Shown one piece after another: positions 31,296 through 42,529 of a stretch of DNA of 64,000 nt (position 1 is its first letter; every line of letters starts with the position of its first letter). Source of the DNA: Wolfiporia cocos (lineage: Eukaryota; Basidiomycota; Agaricomycetes; Polyporales; Phaeolaceae); the NCBI GenBank assembly GCA_029448655.1, contig JACCLO010000032.1, positions 62,001 through 126,000 on the forward strand, in the 5' to 3' direction. The position numbers and the translations under genes are program-made. The notes below the pieces were generated by a model, which saw only the letters and a program-made list of their open reading frames with translations, did no database searches and was not told the DNA's origin.

Positions 31296-34200
31296 ACTGT
31301 CTCAGGCTCGCGGGAATTTCCACTAGGACCACCGGCATCCTTCCAACGAGTGTTGTACGATCGATGCTCTTTATCGTCTCTTCTATTTTGCAGCATATCC
31401 CTTCATTTGCGCGAAGCAACTCTTCCAAACTGTCAATGACAGCACGCCCAGAGGACGCATATTCGGCCTCGAGGTCGATAAGGCGGTTGAAGTGGGCGAC
31501 ACTGCAGTGGCCGTTCACAGGGATCAGCAGGTCCGCAAGAATGCGAAGTATGTATGGGCAGTCAGCACACACCTATCCGCACGCATGTGCATAGGATCCT
31601 GCGCTGCCTCCCGGAGGATTGCACTCCGATCAATGTGCACTTCTTCACGTACGCTGTCAAAGCGATCCGTGATCTTGCCGAAAATAGCCTGCGAGGGTCG
31701 AGCACATACTCAGCATACCGCAATATCCTTAGCAGCTTCTACGGCACCTGATGCAACTCCCGCAGAACATCTTCGATGTCTTGGACATTTGCAGTGGCTT
31801 CCTTGCACCGCGAGCGGTTCCCAGCACCCGTTATATTTGTTTTCCGGAATGAGCCACGTTCACGTCGCCCTATGAAAGGCTCGTGTTCAATATCCTGCAG
31901 CAGCAGTCCCAGTGACACTAACAACAAAAGTCAGAAGTGCGCCGTTGTATCTATGGATAAGTTTACCAGTAGCCCTCTCTCGCTTGTATGGGCTCAGCGA
32001 TGTGGGCTGACTCCGAGAACCAATCTCAAAGTTCAACTCCGGCAACGGTTCGCATTCTTCCACGACTGGCGCGAAGGTAACGGAATGTCTAGGATGGGTC
32101 TTTCTCGTGGAGACAGAGTCTCCTGCACAATCATCGACCTCAACAACCTTGCCAATTGGGGTAGATGTTACCTCCGTCAACTCAAAATCAGTTTGCTCAA
32201 GCTTTTCCGGAGAGGGAATGACGAGAGGAGCAGGAGAATGTATACGATCGGATCTTGGTGTGGTATTCGTTCCGAGCATGGAATCTGCTATGGTCGCATG
32301 TATCGCCTTGTTGGCAACTTCGGAGATGTCTGACATAGAATCTTCAGCGGTGGCTGGCTCCTCAGGCAGAGGCCCTGTATGAACATTACCAGATCCCGTC
32401 AAGAGGCTTTCAGATGCGGATGATGACATAGACTTCTTGGACAGAGATGTGCATCCCAAAGTATTCAGTGTAGGCTGTATGGTTTCTTCATGGTGAACAC
32501 CAGGAACTCCGCTCGTACTGTTGTCTACAGTCGCAGATCTGTGAGGGGCTTCAGAAGTGAGGTTGGCCCATGGCGCAATCTTTCTCTTTTTGCTTGTGGA
32601 CTGTTTTAGTATTAGCGTATGGCGTAGAAAGTGTCACGGTACACGCGCCTTAGCAATGTTGGTAGAACCTGACAATGGGTGAGCTTTCTCTTGCAAGGCA
32701 GGGTTCGACATTTCGACCCTCTGTAGTCCACGACCATGATATGGCTTTCTCATCAATCACGAGAACGCAAGAGAACAAACATACCCTTTTGTCCGTTGTC
32801 GAAGCACTGGCTGCGAGAGCAGGGACCACATGCTTTGCGTGTGTCTTGATTTTTACTTCCGATTGATTTTCCTTAGTCTCTTCGACAGGTTCGTCCTCGA
32901 CGAACGTGTCAGATAGCTCATGCCTGTCACATAACGGATCGTCGTCCGAGGCTCCCTGGTAGATGATAGGGCCCGGCGGAGACGGTTTTGTCTTCCAGAG
33001 CTTTGCTTTATGAGGTCTACCTTTGGTCGTGCTCGACTGAGGGGCTTTGCTTTCCAGGGCAGGCTTATTGTCGGCCTTCTTGCGACGAGCAAACAAAGCT
33101 GTGAGAGGAGACAACGTGTTCCGAGTAGACGAAAATGGATCGGATTCGGGTAGAGCACCATAGTCAATCATGTGGGAGCATGAGGTAGGAGAACATATTT
33201 TCTCCTTTTCGCCGTGATATCTGTTGGTTGCCCTAGTCGCCGCTGTAGAACGAGGCTGAAGCACCTGAGATTCCGTGCGCTCTGGAGGATCTGGTGTGCA
33301 AAGAGCGCTACGACCTGTCGGGGAAGTCTTGGATCGTTTATTGGCAACAGCGTCCTCTGCCAGCTTATCTGAGTTAGGACCGTCTTCGCTGCACTCAGTA
33401 GAATCTCGCTTTCTCTTGTAGGCCTTGGCGGCAACAGAGTTATTGGTCGACTTGCGGGTTTTCCCGGCAAGTCGGGATTCGGACGATTTGGCTGACCTAG
33501 TGGAGATTACTCTAGGGCCTTCCGACCGTTGCCTACGTTGAGGCGGGGCCAGCAGAACCGAGTCGACGTCAGATGGATCACATAGTTCCTCATCGCTTGC
33601 GCCAAAGGCTTCTCTTCGGACATTTTTCGAACGCATATGGGGCGTAGATTTCATAGACTGACGTTCGTCGATAGCAGAAGATCTCGAACTAGTCGCGTTA
33701 TCAAGGTCTGATCCGCAGCTGAGTTCGTCACTGCTTTGGTTGGTATTGTAGACTAGCGGAAAGTTGACAGTGTTGATGAGCGCGGATGCTATGGATTGTG
33801 TGATACTCACATTGTTGGACTTTCTCAATCCTCTAGTGAGTGGAGATCAGTCATGGAAGAATGCGATCAATTTAGCGCACCTCGGATTGGCTTAGTTGTT
33901 TCATCGGCTTGCCCTGGGTGTCAAAATCTAAAACCAGTGGCGACGTCGCTAGTGATAGCTTCGGTGGGAGTATCTCTCTATACTTCTGTCCCTGCATTAC
34001 GATACCGTGTCAGCACTCGCAAACCAGATAGAAAGTATAAGCTACGCTTTCTTACTTGACCTCTGTCGCGCAACGCATTTGCGAATCTGTCCAGATCGCC
34101 GCTCGTAAGAGTAAACGTTACAACTGGGCCGCTTTCGTCTATGCCAGAGGTTATCGGTTCTCCTCCGAGAATAGGAGGACTGCACATGACAATTTGCACC

Positions 34201-35678
34201 TGCGCGCCGACCCTCTCCTCGCCAGAACGCTCGCGCAGGATATCTATTTTGTGTATGGAAGTGTATGAGATTGTCAGGGATTCATATTGGTTATCCTGTA
34301 TCGATGTATGAACATATAATCAGCTCGCCGTATGACGGACATCGAATAAGGTCAAAAGGCACACTTCTATGAGCATGTTCACGAGTATTGCCTTGGGATC
34401 GACATATAGCCTATCGCATCGTTGTGTTTGCCCACAGGCACAGACTTCTTCTATCGCAAAAGGCTGCGGGCTATATGGCGCCGGTCAGCGTGATAATACG
34501 GCAGCTTAAGTTACTCACAAAGTCCGGTCGCCAGCAGCCAGTGCTTCGGCAATCTTCCGTGAGGTCACGTCCCAGTCCTCCGAGGGCACGTTCTCAAGCA
34601 GCCCCGTGACCTTTTTGTCCGATGCTGGTGGTTTCCGGGGGAGACGACTTGCTGAACACAGACTGGATGAATGCAGTACGGTTTGCGCGACCGGAGGCAG
34701 CCCCCTTCGTTGAAGGCAATAGACGCGCAAATAGCGTCAACAAGCTCTCCAGAGGAAGGAAATCTGGATCATGGTATCGGAATCTGACATGACGCTGCTT
34801 CGAGAGAGCTTACCTTTGGTGCGCCAGATGGTGGCTCCGAGGCGACGACTACGCACAAGAAATGGTATGCGGCATAGTAAGGTAAAATGGAATCAGGCTC
34901 ACCCTCCAAGGATTTGGTCGTCACGAAGCGTGTGTTGATTGGCGTGATGCATCGCAGCAGAATCGGCGAGAAGAGTATATGCCTGGTAATGTCGAAATGA
35001 GTGTAAGTTTGGCGCATAAATAAAGGTGTAAGAGACCGTACAGTGCATCGTAAACCAGTACTTATCATCGGAGCAGTTGGTGAGAAACATATGTCGCATA
35101 GATTGGGAAAAAGCGTGGCTGCTATGACGTCCTTTGCTTTGCTACTTTTGCCTTTGTCTAGCGCACCCATGAGCCCATCTGAAGAAGGGAATGGGGATGG
35201 AGATTACCGTTTTCACTTTCATCGAGAAAATCCTGGACATAGTCAGCTTCCCGGACAAAGCGTAAACATCGAACTAAAGCATACGAGAACACCGGACAAG
35301 AGAGAGTTGAGCACTCCTTCCCATAACCCCTGTTGCTCATTCTGCTGCTTTCTAAGAGTTGGGAGAACCTTCTCGTGATAGACCTTGTAGAAAATCGCGG
35401 CAGCGGCTTCAAGGGCAGGCTGCGGAAAAGCAGAGTATATGGGAAGAAGGGGCCTGCGCAGACACTGAGATAACACTTTGGATGCTTGCTCGGATATCGT
35501 GGATAAATTCTATATGATGATGAACAGACATCCACTGAGCCCCAAATAGCTGCCTTACGAGTAAGACGAGGTGGGAGGACACCTTCTCGAGGGCCTCTGC
35601 TAGACTTTTGCTATTCTTGGCGCGAGATTTTGAGATAGTCTGCTGCAGCAATTTGAAAGGAGAATCGGAGGCAGACAT
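31296..35678 (-). CDS. Large multi-exon nuclear coiled-coil protein, possibly a Red1/SYCP2-type meiotic axis protein
   Basis: Minus-strand gene of about 10-12 exons. The proposed start is ATG 35678 (MSASDSPFKLLQQTISKS). The N-terminal part is helical and ARM-like (AIFYKVYHEKVLPTLRKQ; FLPLESLLTLFARLLP). A beta-rich piece near 34020-34150 (GPVVTFTLTSGDLDRFANAL) follows. Then comes a long disordered, Ser/Lys-rich region with NLS-like runs (YKRKRDS; SKKRKIAPW) at 33830-31890. A C-terminal coiled coil (DIEDVLRELHQAIFGKITDR; VIDSLEELLRANEGICCKIE) ends at TGA near 31296. Convincing introns are GTAAAC...TTGTTAG (about 31918-31966), GTGCCG...CTCGCAG and GTGTGT...CTGCAG. The order helical, PH-like, disordered, coiled coil fits Red1/SYCP2, and MSH4 lies 2.7 kb away, but this identification rests on architecture only. 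Confidence 0.4.
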
Positions 35679-36052
35679 TTCAAGTGGTGGGTGTACAAGG
35701 AGTAACTAGTATGGCTGTCAAGAACAAGGCGCGACGCGGAAACGCGTAGTGTCACATCCATCACAAATACGTGACGCGACGCAACGCACGCGCTACTAGA
35801 CATCTCTGAATTAAGACGCCGATTCGAGCCGACGTTGTCCAGAATACAAGCTTGTGCTTCTGCGGACGCTTCAAACATAGCTGGTATATGTATGGTATAT
35901 GATATTTCTCATTAGCAGAAAGTAGCCACCCTTGCCGCTCGTTTGTCTTCAGGGCGAGGTATGCGATAATGGTACAAGACAAGAAAGAAGCATAACCAAA
36001 GCTGGCGTAGAGTGACAAGAATGTCCGAACAATGCATACGAGAGCCAATCAC

Positions 36053-37362
36053 TCATACATCTTGTCTCCGTCGGTCTCAACGCCATAGAACTGCCACATC
36101 CGATGCGCCTCCAAGTCCGGCATCCCATCCATCTTCGCGCCCACTTCTCCGTCAACCTCATATAGCTGTTTAGTCTATAAATGAAGTCTTATGAGGCACC
36201 AAACAGCAACTAGGAAAGGAGGGAGGGGGGGTTGCTCACGAGACAGAGCGTAGTCTTGATCATCGGAGGGCCAGGCGTAAATTGCTCGAAGTCGTCGTTT
36301 GACGAGTCTGCTTGATCCCTAGCGAATAAGTGCGGATGTGGTACGTGCAAATGTTCATCACCACCCTCCGTGGCAGAATCTACTAGCATGTCGGGCGCAG
36401 CGGGATTACTTGGGACAGCGACCTGCATTGTTCGCTTGACACGTATGAGTCTTTCTTCGATCCATCGAGTATAACTGCATCTGAAATTGCCCGTGCGACA
36501 AGATCGGTAATAGATTTCTGACCAGTGCAAAGTAGCTTAAAATAGCATGAGTACATGATGCTGATTCTCAAAAAAGTGAGGATGCGTACAATGAGCTCGG
36601 CGCTGATCTCGCGCCTGCCAAGTGTTCGAACAACACGCTCTTCTTTGCCGTCGGAGCCTGGAGTTGTCTTACCAGCCTTGATGCTCGAAGGGTCGAGCCG
36701 GTCTCCGAGAATCGTTGTTATTTTCAGCTCTGACAGCAACGAGACGAGTGTGCAAAAGAAATCAACACAGCTGGCCCGGCACACGTAGCGATCTGCACTG
36801 GTGTGAGTGCGTCCCTGTCCTCGGCGTGAGGGGTAGTCGGCGGATCGAAGAACCCAGGGGGAAGTGGCTGCCCGTGAACGATCGTCGTGTTGGCAGTGGA
36901 GTCATACTCCGAGAACTGGTGAGGGCACCGTAGATCCTCTGCCCATAGCGACCGTAAAGCTTCGTAGCCACCCGGCAGCGCGAACTCCCCGAGGTCGATC
37001 GGACCGGCGCGAAGCATTTGATCGAAGAGGAGGTACCTGCGAAGCTGGGGCGTCGTGAAATAGTGCCGCACCTGCTCGAAGTCTTCGAGGATGACGTCTC
37101 GATTGGCGAGGATAGTGAGCGCTTGAGCTTCGAGTGGGAGACCAATATTGCGATCAGTGTCGAAACCTATGGCCGGGGTTCGGAGGAGGATTCGATCACC
37201 CACCCACCAGCTCGTCCCATTTTCCCACACTAGTCTCCGCCAGCGTCCACACGTCCTCCTCCTCCCGGCCCTCCTCGTTCCTCCCAAGGAGCAAGCATCA
37301 CGTGTCCTCTGACCCCGCCCACGGCGCGAGCGGCACCGTCCTCTTAGTATCAGCATGAACAT
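36053..37362 (-). CDS. Unrecognised minus-strand gene, about 350-400 aa, several exons
   Basis: Exon 1 reads WENGTSWWVGDRILLRTP and LILEDFEQVRHYF-like sequence (exact: VILEDFEQVRHYFTTPQ), then LPGGYEALRSLWAEDL, and ends PTTPHAEDRDALTPVQIA near 36790. Later exons read CVDFFCTLVSLLSELKITTI, RREISAELIVRILTFLRI, and an acidic DDFEQFTPGPPMIKTTLCL, and the last ends EAHRMWQFYGVETDGDKMYE with a stop near 36053. The start is not certain, since the frame is open beyond 37362 only as a low-complexity Arg-rich stretch. No family recognised. Confidence 0.45.
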
Positions 37363-38427
37363 ACGCCGCAGGCACAGTCGGGACGCCGTGCACGGTCACA
37401 GCAGCAAGTGTGGCCGGCGCCCGGCGCCCGGAGTTACCATATCAATAAATCAGCACCGAGCCGCTATGAGAGGGCAGGGATTGGAAGGGAAGGGGATGAA
37501 CATGAGCGCGGTCGCGACGTCAGTCACAAACGGCGTGTGGAGGAGGCCGGTCCACCGGACGTGCACCGCGTCTGCGACGGACGCCGGCGCGGGCGGCGCG
37601 TAGACGGCAACGTAAGGGTCGGTAGCGTCGCCAGCGTGCGGCCTGCCGCGGCCGAGTGAGTGAGGTGAGATCGGCGTGTGAAAGGGAGATGGCGCAGCTC
37701 ACCGCTGTGCGTGTAGGCATGCCATTCCAGCCTACTGAAAGAGCGCAGATACGTCCTCCTCCCAGTCTGCCTGCCCGTTTGCGTCGTGTGGCGCCCGGGC
37801 GCAGGGGAAGGACGTGGAGAGGTGTATCGCGGGCAGCGTCGTGACGGTCGGCGAGACTACGTGTGCGAGGGATGCTTCCAGGGGGTGAGTGCGAGTGCAT
37901 ATGAAGAGTTACTATATATGCGGGACCGATCGCGGCAAACGGGACGCAGGACACCTGACTGCAAGGCGTAGAGCACGCGCCGTGGGCCACGGAGCGTGTC
38001 CCAGCCCGATAGCGCCGCGTGCTGCTTCGTGTTCAGCGGGACCACGTCGAGAGGAGCGAGCACCGCAACGCTGTCACCGCGGCGGGATGAAGACAAGATG
38101 GACACAGACGCAGTAATTAAGGCATAGGGCGGACGGTGTGGGCGTGATAACACATGTAACTAACTTTCACAATCCTGTACGTCCTCCCGTTGCTCGAGTC
38201 TCGTATTGTATTCGTTTCAGACCTGCCCTGTACGCACAATTGAGATCCCTTATTAGGATGTCCCGAGATTCGGCACCGCTCGTCGATCGATCGCATGCGG
38301 GGACTCAAACCCGCCGTCATTTGTCGTCGCCCTCGGTCTCGCGCCTTTTCCTTTTCGCTGGATCGCTACGCTCGTCCCATATTTTCCTGGCTTTGCACGC
38401 CCTGCCTCATCCCACCCCGCTACGGCG
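37363..38427. promoter_or_regulatory. GC-rich divergent intergenic region
   Basis: About 1 kb between the minus-strand gene ending upstream and MSH4. It is GC-rich with CpG-rich stretches and no domain-bearing ORF. It probably holds both promoters; no specific motif was assigned. Confidence 0.4.
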
Positions 38428-41400
38428 ATGTCACGCGGCTGGGCAGCCCAGTCGCGTCCGGCTACCGCCCGACCCCAGACCGCCGCATCATCCAGGCACG
38501 AGGCCAGCTATGTCCTGGAAGGGCGCGGAGTGTCACGTGAAGTCGGCCTTGCTGCATTGGACAAGGATACCGGGAGGGTTTCCCTTATCCAGGTGCGCAT
38601 GTAGTCAGCTCGTACTGAATCATCGCTCAATATGATGGTCCGCAGCTCGTGGACAGTCCCACATATGTCAAGACGCTGCATCAGCTTCATCTGCATTCTC
38701 CATCCATTATTCTGGTCCCAAACACCTTTTTATCTCTGATAGATACACCTATGGCATCTGGAGGAAAGAAAGCCTCGTCGACTTCGGTCCTAGTGCAGTG
38801 CATGATCGAAGAGTTTGATGCCACAGTCGATCCAGTGATGAGAAAATACTGGAACGATGATGCTGGTGAGCAATATGACTACTGAGCACATGCTTCGCGT
38901 TGCAACTGTAAACGCAGGACTTGCCTTTGTCAACCAGCTGATAGTTGATGACGATGAGCGGCCTGCAACTCTTGTCGCGGTGTCCAGCAAGTGGGTATAT
39001 GCGTCCGAAACCTTGCGACTATACTGAACAACATTAATAGGTATTACGCGCTCTCTGCAGCTAGCGCGCTATTCGAGTATGCAGAGTCGAAGCTCAATTT
39101 ACGCTTTGCTCCTTCTTCGCTCCTCATACGATATGTACAAGTAGAAGGCAGCATGATGATAGATCCCGAGACTGCTCGAAACTTGGAGCTGGTGGGCAGC
39201 ATCTCATTCAAGAGGTCCACCCATTCCATGTTTGGGTAAACCCTCTCTGTCTCTTAATATATGCCCACGATTCAAGTAATTCACACCTAGGCTATTAAAT
39301 CATACATACACTGCAATGGGTGCTCGCCTCCTCCGGGCAAATGTACTCGCGCCTATCACTGGTATCTCATTTTGCAACCGTTACGGAGTTGATCTAATAA
39401 TGCTGCAGACAGTCTTCTATAGAGGCGCGCCTTGATGTCGTCGAAGGTCTATCAACTCCATGGATGTGTCTATTTCGGCTTACTGTCTTAAAGAGCTCAT
39501 ACAGAATGGAAATCGTTTCGACAATATGAAGAACGCGCTCAAGTCCCTCCATAATATGGACTTCGATAAGCTAATCTGCTCGGCAAGCTTTCGCCGTTTC
39601 AGGTCATGCACAGTATCAATGCTCATTTGAATCATCAGCTTGCTGCATCCGAGGCGCGTGAGACAAGCACTGCAAAGCTTGCTGCCGCTCGCGTCGCGCA
39701 AATGCTCAGTCTCCGAAACATAGTCAAGAACATGCCCGTTCTCGCGAAAGCCTTGACAGGCAGCCGCTCCCGTCTGTTACGAATCGTACTGGACGTAGGT
39801 GCTGGAGATATAATTGTAGATTGGATGCGCGCTAAGCGCCTGTTCGATGTAGATGATCTCTGACGAGCGACTTTCAAGAATCGAACAGCATGTTAGCGAA
39901 GCATTGAATGAAGAAGAAGCTTCAGCGAAAGTACGTGCCAAATAACGCAGCCTTCGTTGAGATTCGATGGATCTATACAGCGCGGCCTGAATGCGGTGAA
40001 TGCACGTGTGTACGCCGTCAAGGTATGTTTCCTCCTCCTTAACATCATTTGTTAATGCTCAAATCCAGCAAATCAGGCAAACTACAATCGCCTCCTTGAC
40101 GTCGCACGAGAAACATACAAGGAGAATGTCGGGGATATATTTGCATTGAACCGCGAACTCTCGGAGCAACACGACCTGCCTCTTAGTCTAGTGTACCAGG
40201 ACACAGGCTTCGTTTTTGCTTTGAAGAAGACAGATCTCCGAGGGGAGCTACCTAGAGGCTTTGTGAATGTGACAGCTCAGAGAAAGCGGTGGCTCTTTTC
40301 TAGTATCGAGCTGGTCAGTCCTGTACGAGGTTACCAGTGTGAGAATGCTCACAGCTTGAGCAGAAGAAGAGAAACGCGCGCATGAAGGATGCACTGGACG
40401 AGACGCTGATCATGAGTGACAAGTATGTAGTACCGGTTGGCATTCCAATACCCGGCTCACAGGTCATACCAGGATTATACAAGAGTTGATCGCCGAGATC
40501 GTCGATGTCATTGGAGCTCTGTACAAAGCTTCGGAGGCCGTTGCCATTGTGGACATGTTGTGGTCTTTTGCGCATGCCAGCATTCGTACGTCCTGTAAAT
40601 GCTAGACTGACAGAGATGTTGATTGTAAGGTTTGGTTTTGATTTCTTAGTGCGTGACTATGGTGAGCATCCTCTAAGTTAGATAACAGTGACCACTTAAT
40701 ACTTGGTGTAGTGCGTCCCGAGTTCACGGGAACCTTAGCCATAAAGGCGGGGCAGCATCCTGTTCTAGAGAACGTTCAGGCGGCCGGGACGCTTGTACCG
40801 AATGATGTATATTGCTGCGAGGCTTCCTCTTTTCAAATTGTCCAGGGGCCGAAGTTCGTCTGATCATCTGATTCATCATATCTATCGCTCAATGCTGATT
40901 CAACGCAGCATGTTAGGTACGCCGAGCCCGTATATGGTCAACAAACATCCGATTGTCTGTGACCATAGGCAAGAGCATATACTTGCGGCAGATTGGGCTG
41001 CTGACAGTCATGGCAATGTGCGGATGCTTTGTTCCTGCTGAGTACGGTAGCTTCAGGTGCGGACCTTCTCCAAATATCACCAAAACCGCCTCTTTGAATG
41101 TCGTATCATGCAGACTGCACGATGCACTCCTGACTCGGCTATCGAACGACGACGATATCGAAAAGAGCCTGAGCACATTTGCGAGTGAGATGGCATCTTG
41201 CGCGATGATCGTTGGTTTGTAACTTGAGCTAACTATGAAACCAGCATCATCTTGATGCCGAAATTGTGCCAGGGATTGCTACGGAGAATTCTCTCATCCT
41301 GATCGACGAAGTTGGCCGCGGCACCTCTCCAAGGGAAGAAGTTGGCATCTCGCATGCCATCGCAGAGGAACTCATCAAACTCAAGGTCGTACCGGCTCAT

Positions 41401-42175
41401 TTTGCGGTCCCTGTACATTACTGATAATGCCGTTGGTTTGCTAGTCATATGTCTTCTTCGCAACGTATGCACCTGTACCATTATCACTAATGTATGGGTT
41501 GCTTACAGGCCCTGTAGTCACTTCAGCGAGCTCACGACAACATTGTCGCGCCAGCCATCTGTTGTCAAGTGAGTAGGTTTTGAATGATTACATCTCGGTT
41601 ACTAACAGAACTTGTCAGCCTTCATCTTGCCGTTCAGGTTCTCCATACCAATCGCTTCGTGTATCTTTGTTAACTTCTGACGCAGAGGTCACGCCAATCC
41701 ACGTCGAACTTTGGCATGACTTTTCAATACAGGTGCGTACATTTGCGAGACCTTGGCCCTTTGCTGTTCGTCACAGAGTTGTCGACGGAGCGCCGGAACA
41801 GACGAGCCACTACGGTTTGTTGGACATATTGTGTGGTACGCTGAGCTAAGTTTCATCTGTGCCAGGTCTTGATCTTGCCCGACTTGCCGATCTACCGAAT
41901 GACGTCCTCGCCGAGGGAAGGCGGGTCGCAGAAGCCTTGAGCGAGATGGAGGAACGCCAGGAGCAGGATAGCCGCTCGAACAAAGTCTCCATACGGCGCA
42001 AGGCCCTCCTCAGGGTATGTACTCCTTATGGCAGGTGCTACTTTCAGTCCGCTCTCAGCTACGGACCCAACTCACGCAAGCGCTCGATCATTCCTCGCTA
42101 CCCGATGAAGAGTTGGCTGCTCATCTTGCTCGATTCCAGAAGGAGATCATGCAGGTCCTCCGTGATACCATGTAG
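38428..42175 (+). CDS. MSH4: MutS homologue MSH4 (meiotic crossover protein), about 26 exons, one apparent frameshift
   Basis: MSH4 pairs with MSH5 to stabilise Holliday junctions in meiosis. ATG 38428 gives MSRGWAAQSRPAT, then EGRGVSREVGLAALD. Exons end at 38592, 38865, 38990, 39235, 39361, 39446, 39582, 39794, 39930, 40022, 40313, 40422, 40585, 40661, 40853, 40916, 41056, 41210, 41385, 41464, 41568, 41637, 41732, 41814, 42014 and stop 42173-42175. Hallmarks: YVKTLHQLHLHSPSIILVP, FGLLNHTYTAMGARLLRANV, VAQMLSLRNIVKNMPVLAKA, Walker A split over exons (GPN|ML|GKSIYLRQ), Walker B LILIDEVGRGTSPREE, FFATHFSEL, and a C-terminal helix LAAHLARFQKEIMQVLRDTM. Oddities: exon 6 (39409-39446) is one base out of frame; the Walker A Ser is Leu; the intron at 39583-39638 starts GC; microexons of 12 and 8 nt; one 34-nt intron. 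Confidence 0.93.
40909..40916 (+). other. MSH4: 8-nt microexon of MSH4 within the Walker A motif
   Basis: CATGTTAG, between introns 40854-40908 (GT...CAACGCAG) and 40917-40968 (GTACGC...CCATAG). It supplies the last base of Asn, Met, Leu and the first base of Gly in GPN-M-L-GKS. Without it the P-loop cannot be read. Confidence 0.75.
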
Positions 42176-42529
42176 TATGTCGGGTACATCCTTTGACAAG
42201 TAAGCGGTTCTGTACTTGTGTGATCACACGCACGAGTGTGGAAAAGACGGCGCCGCGTCATTTTTCGATCCATACTTGCACTTAAGCTGCCCAGATAGCA
42301 ATAGCGGACACATATCACCGTGGCCGCCACAAACGTAGCGGCAGCGAACCGGACTTGTCGGGCCGTCCGTGTTTTATGACTTCCCAGGAATGCGCCCACC
42401 GGCGCCTACGTAGCAATTGCGCTTTGATCCGGTACAATTGCGCATTGTACTAGCCATAGACCGCCAAGCTCTGGCTAGCTGCCGTTGTCCATCTCCGACA
42501 GACACATCAGTCTGAAAATGTGCATGCCA

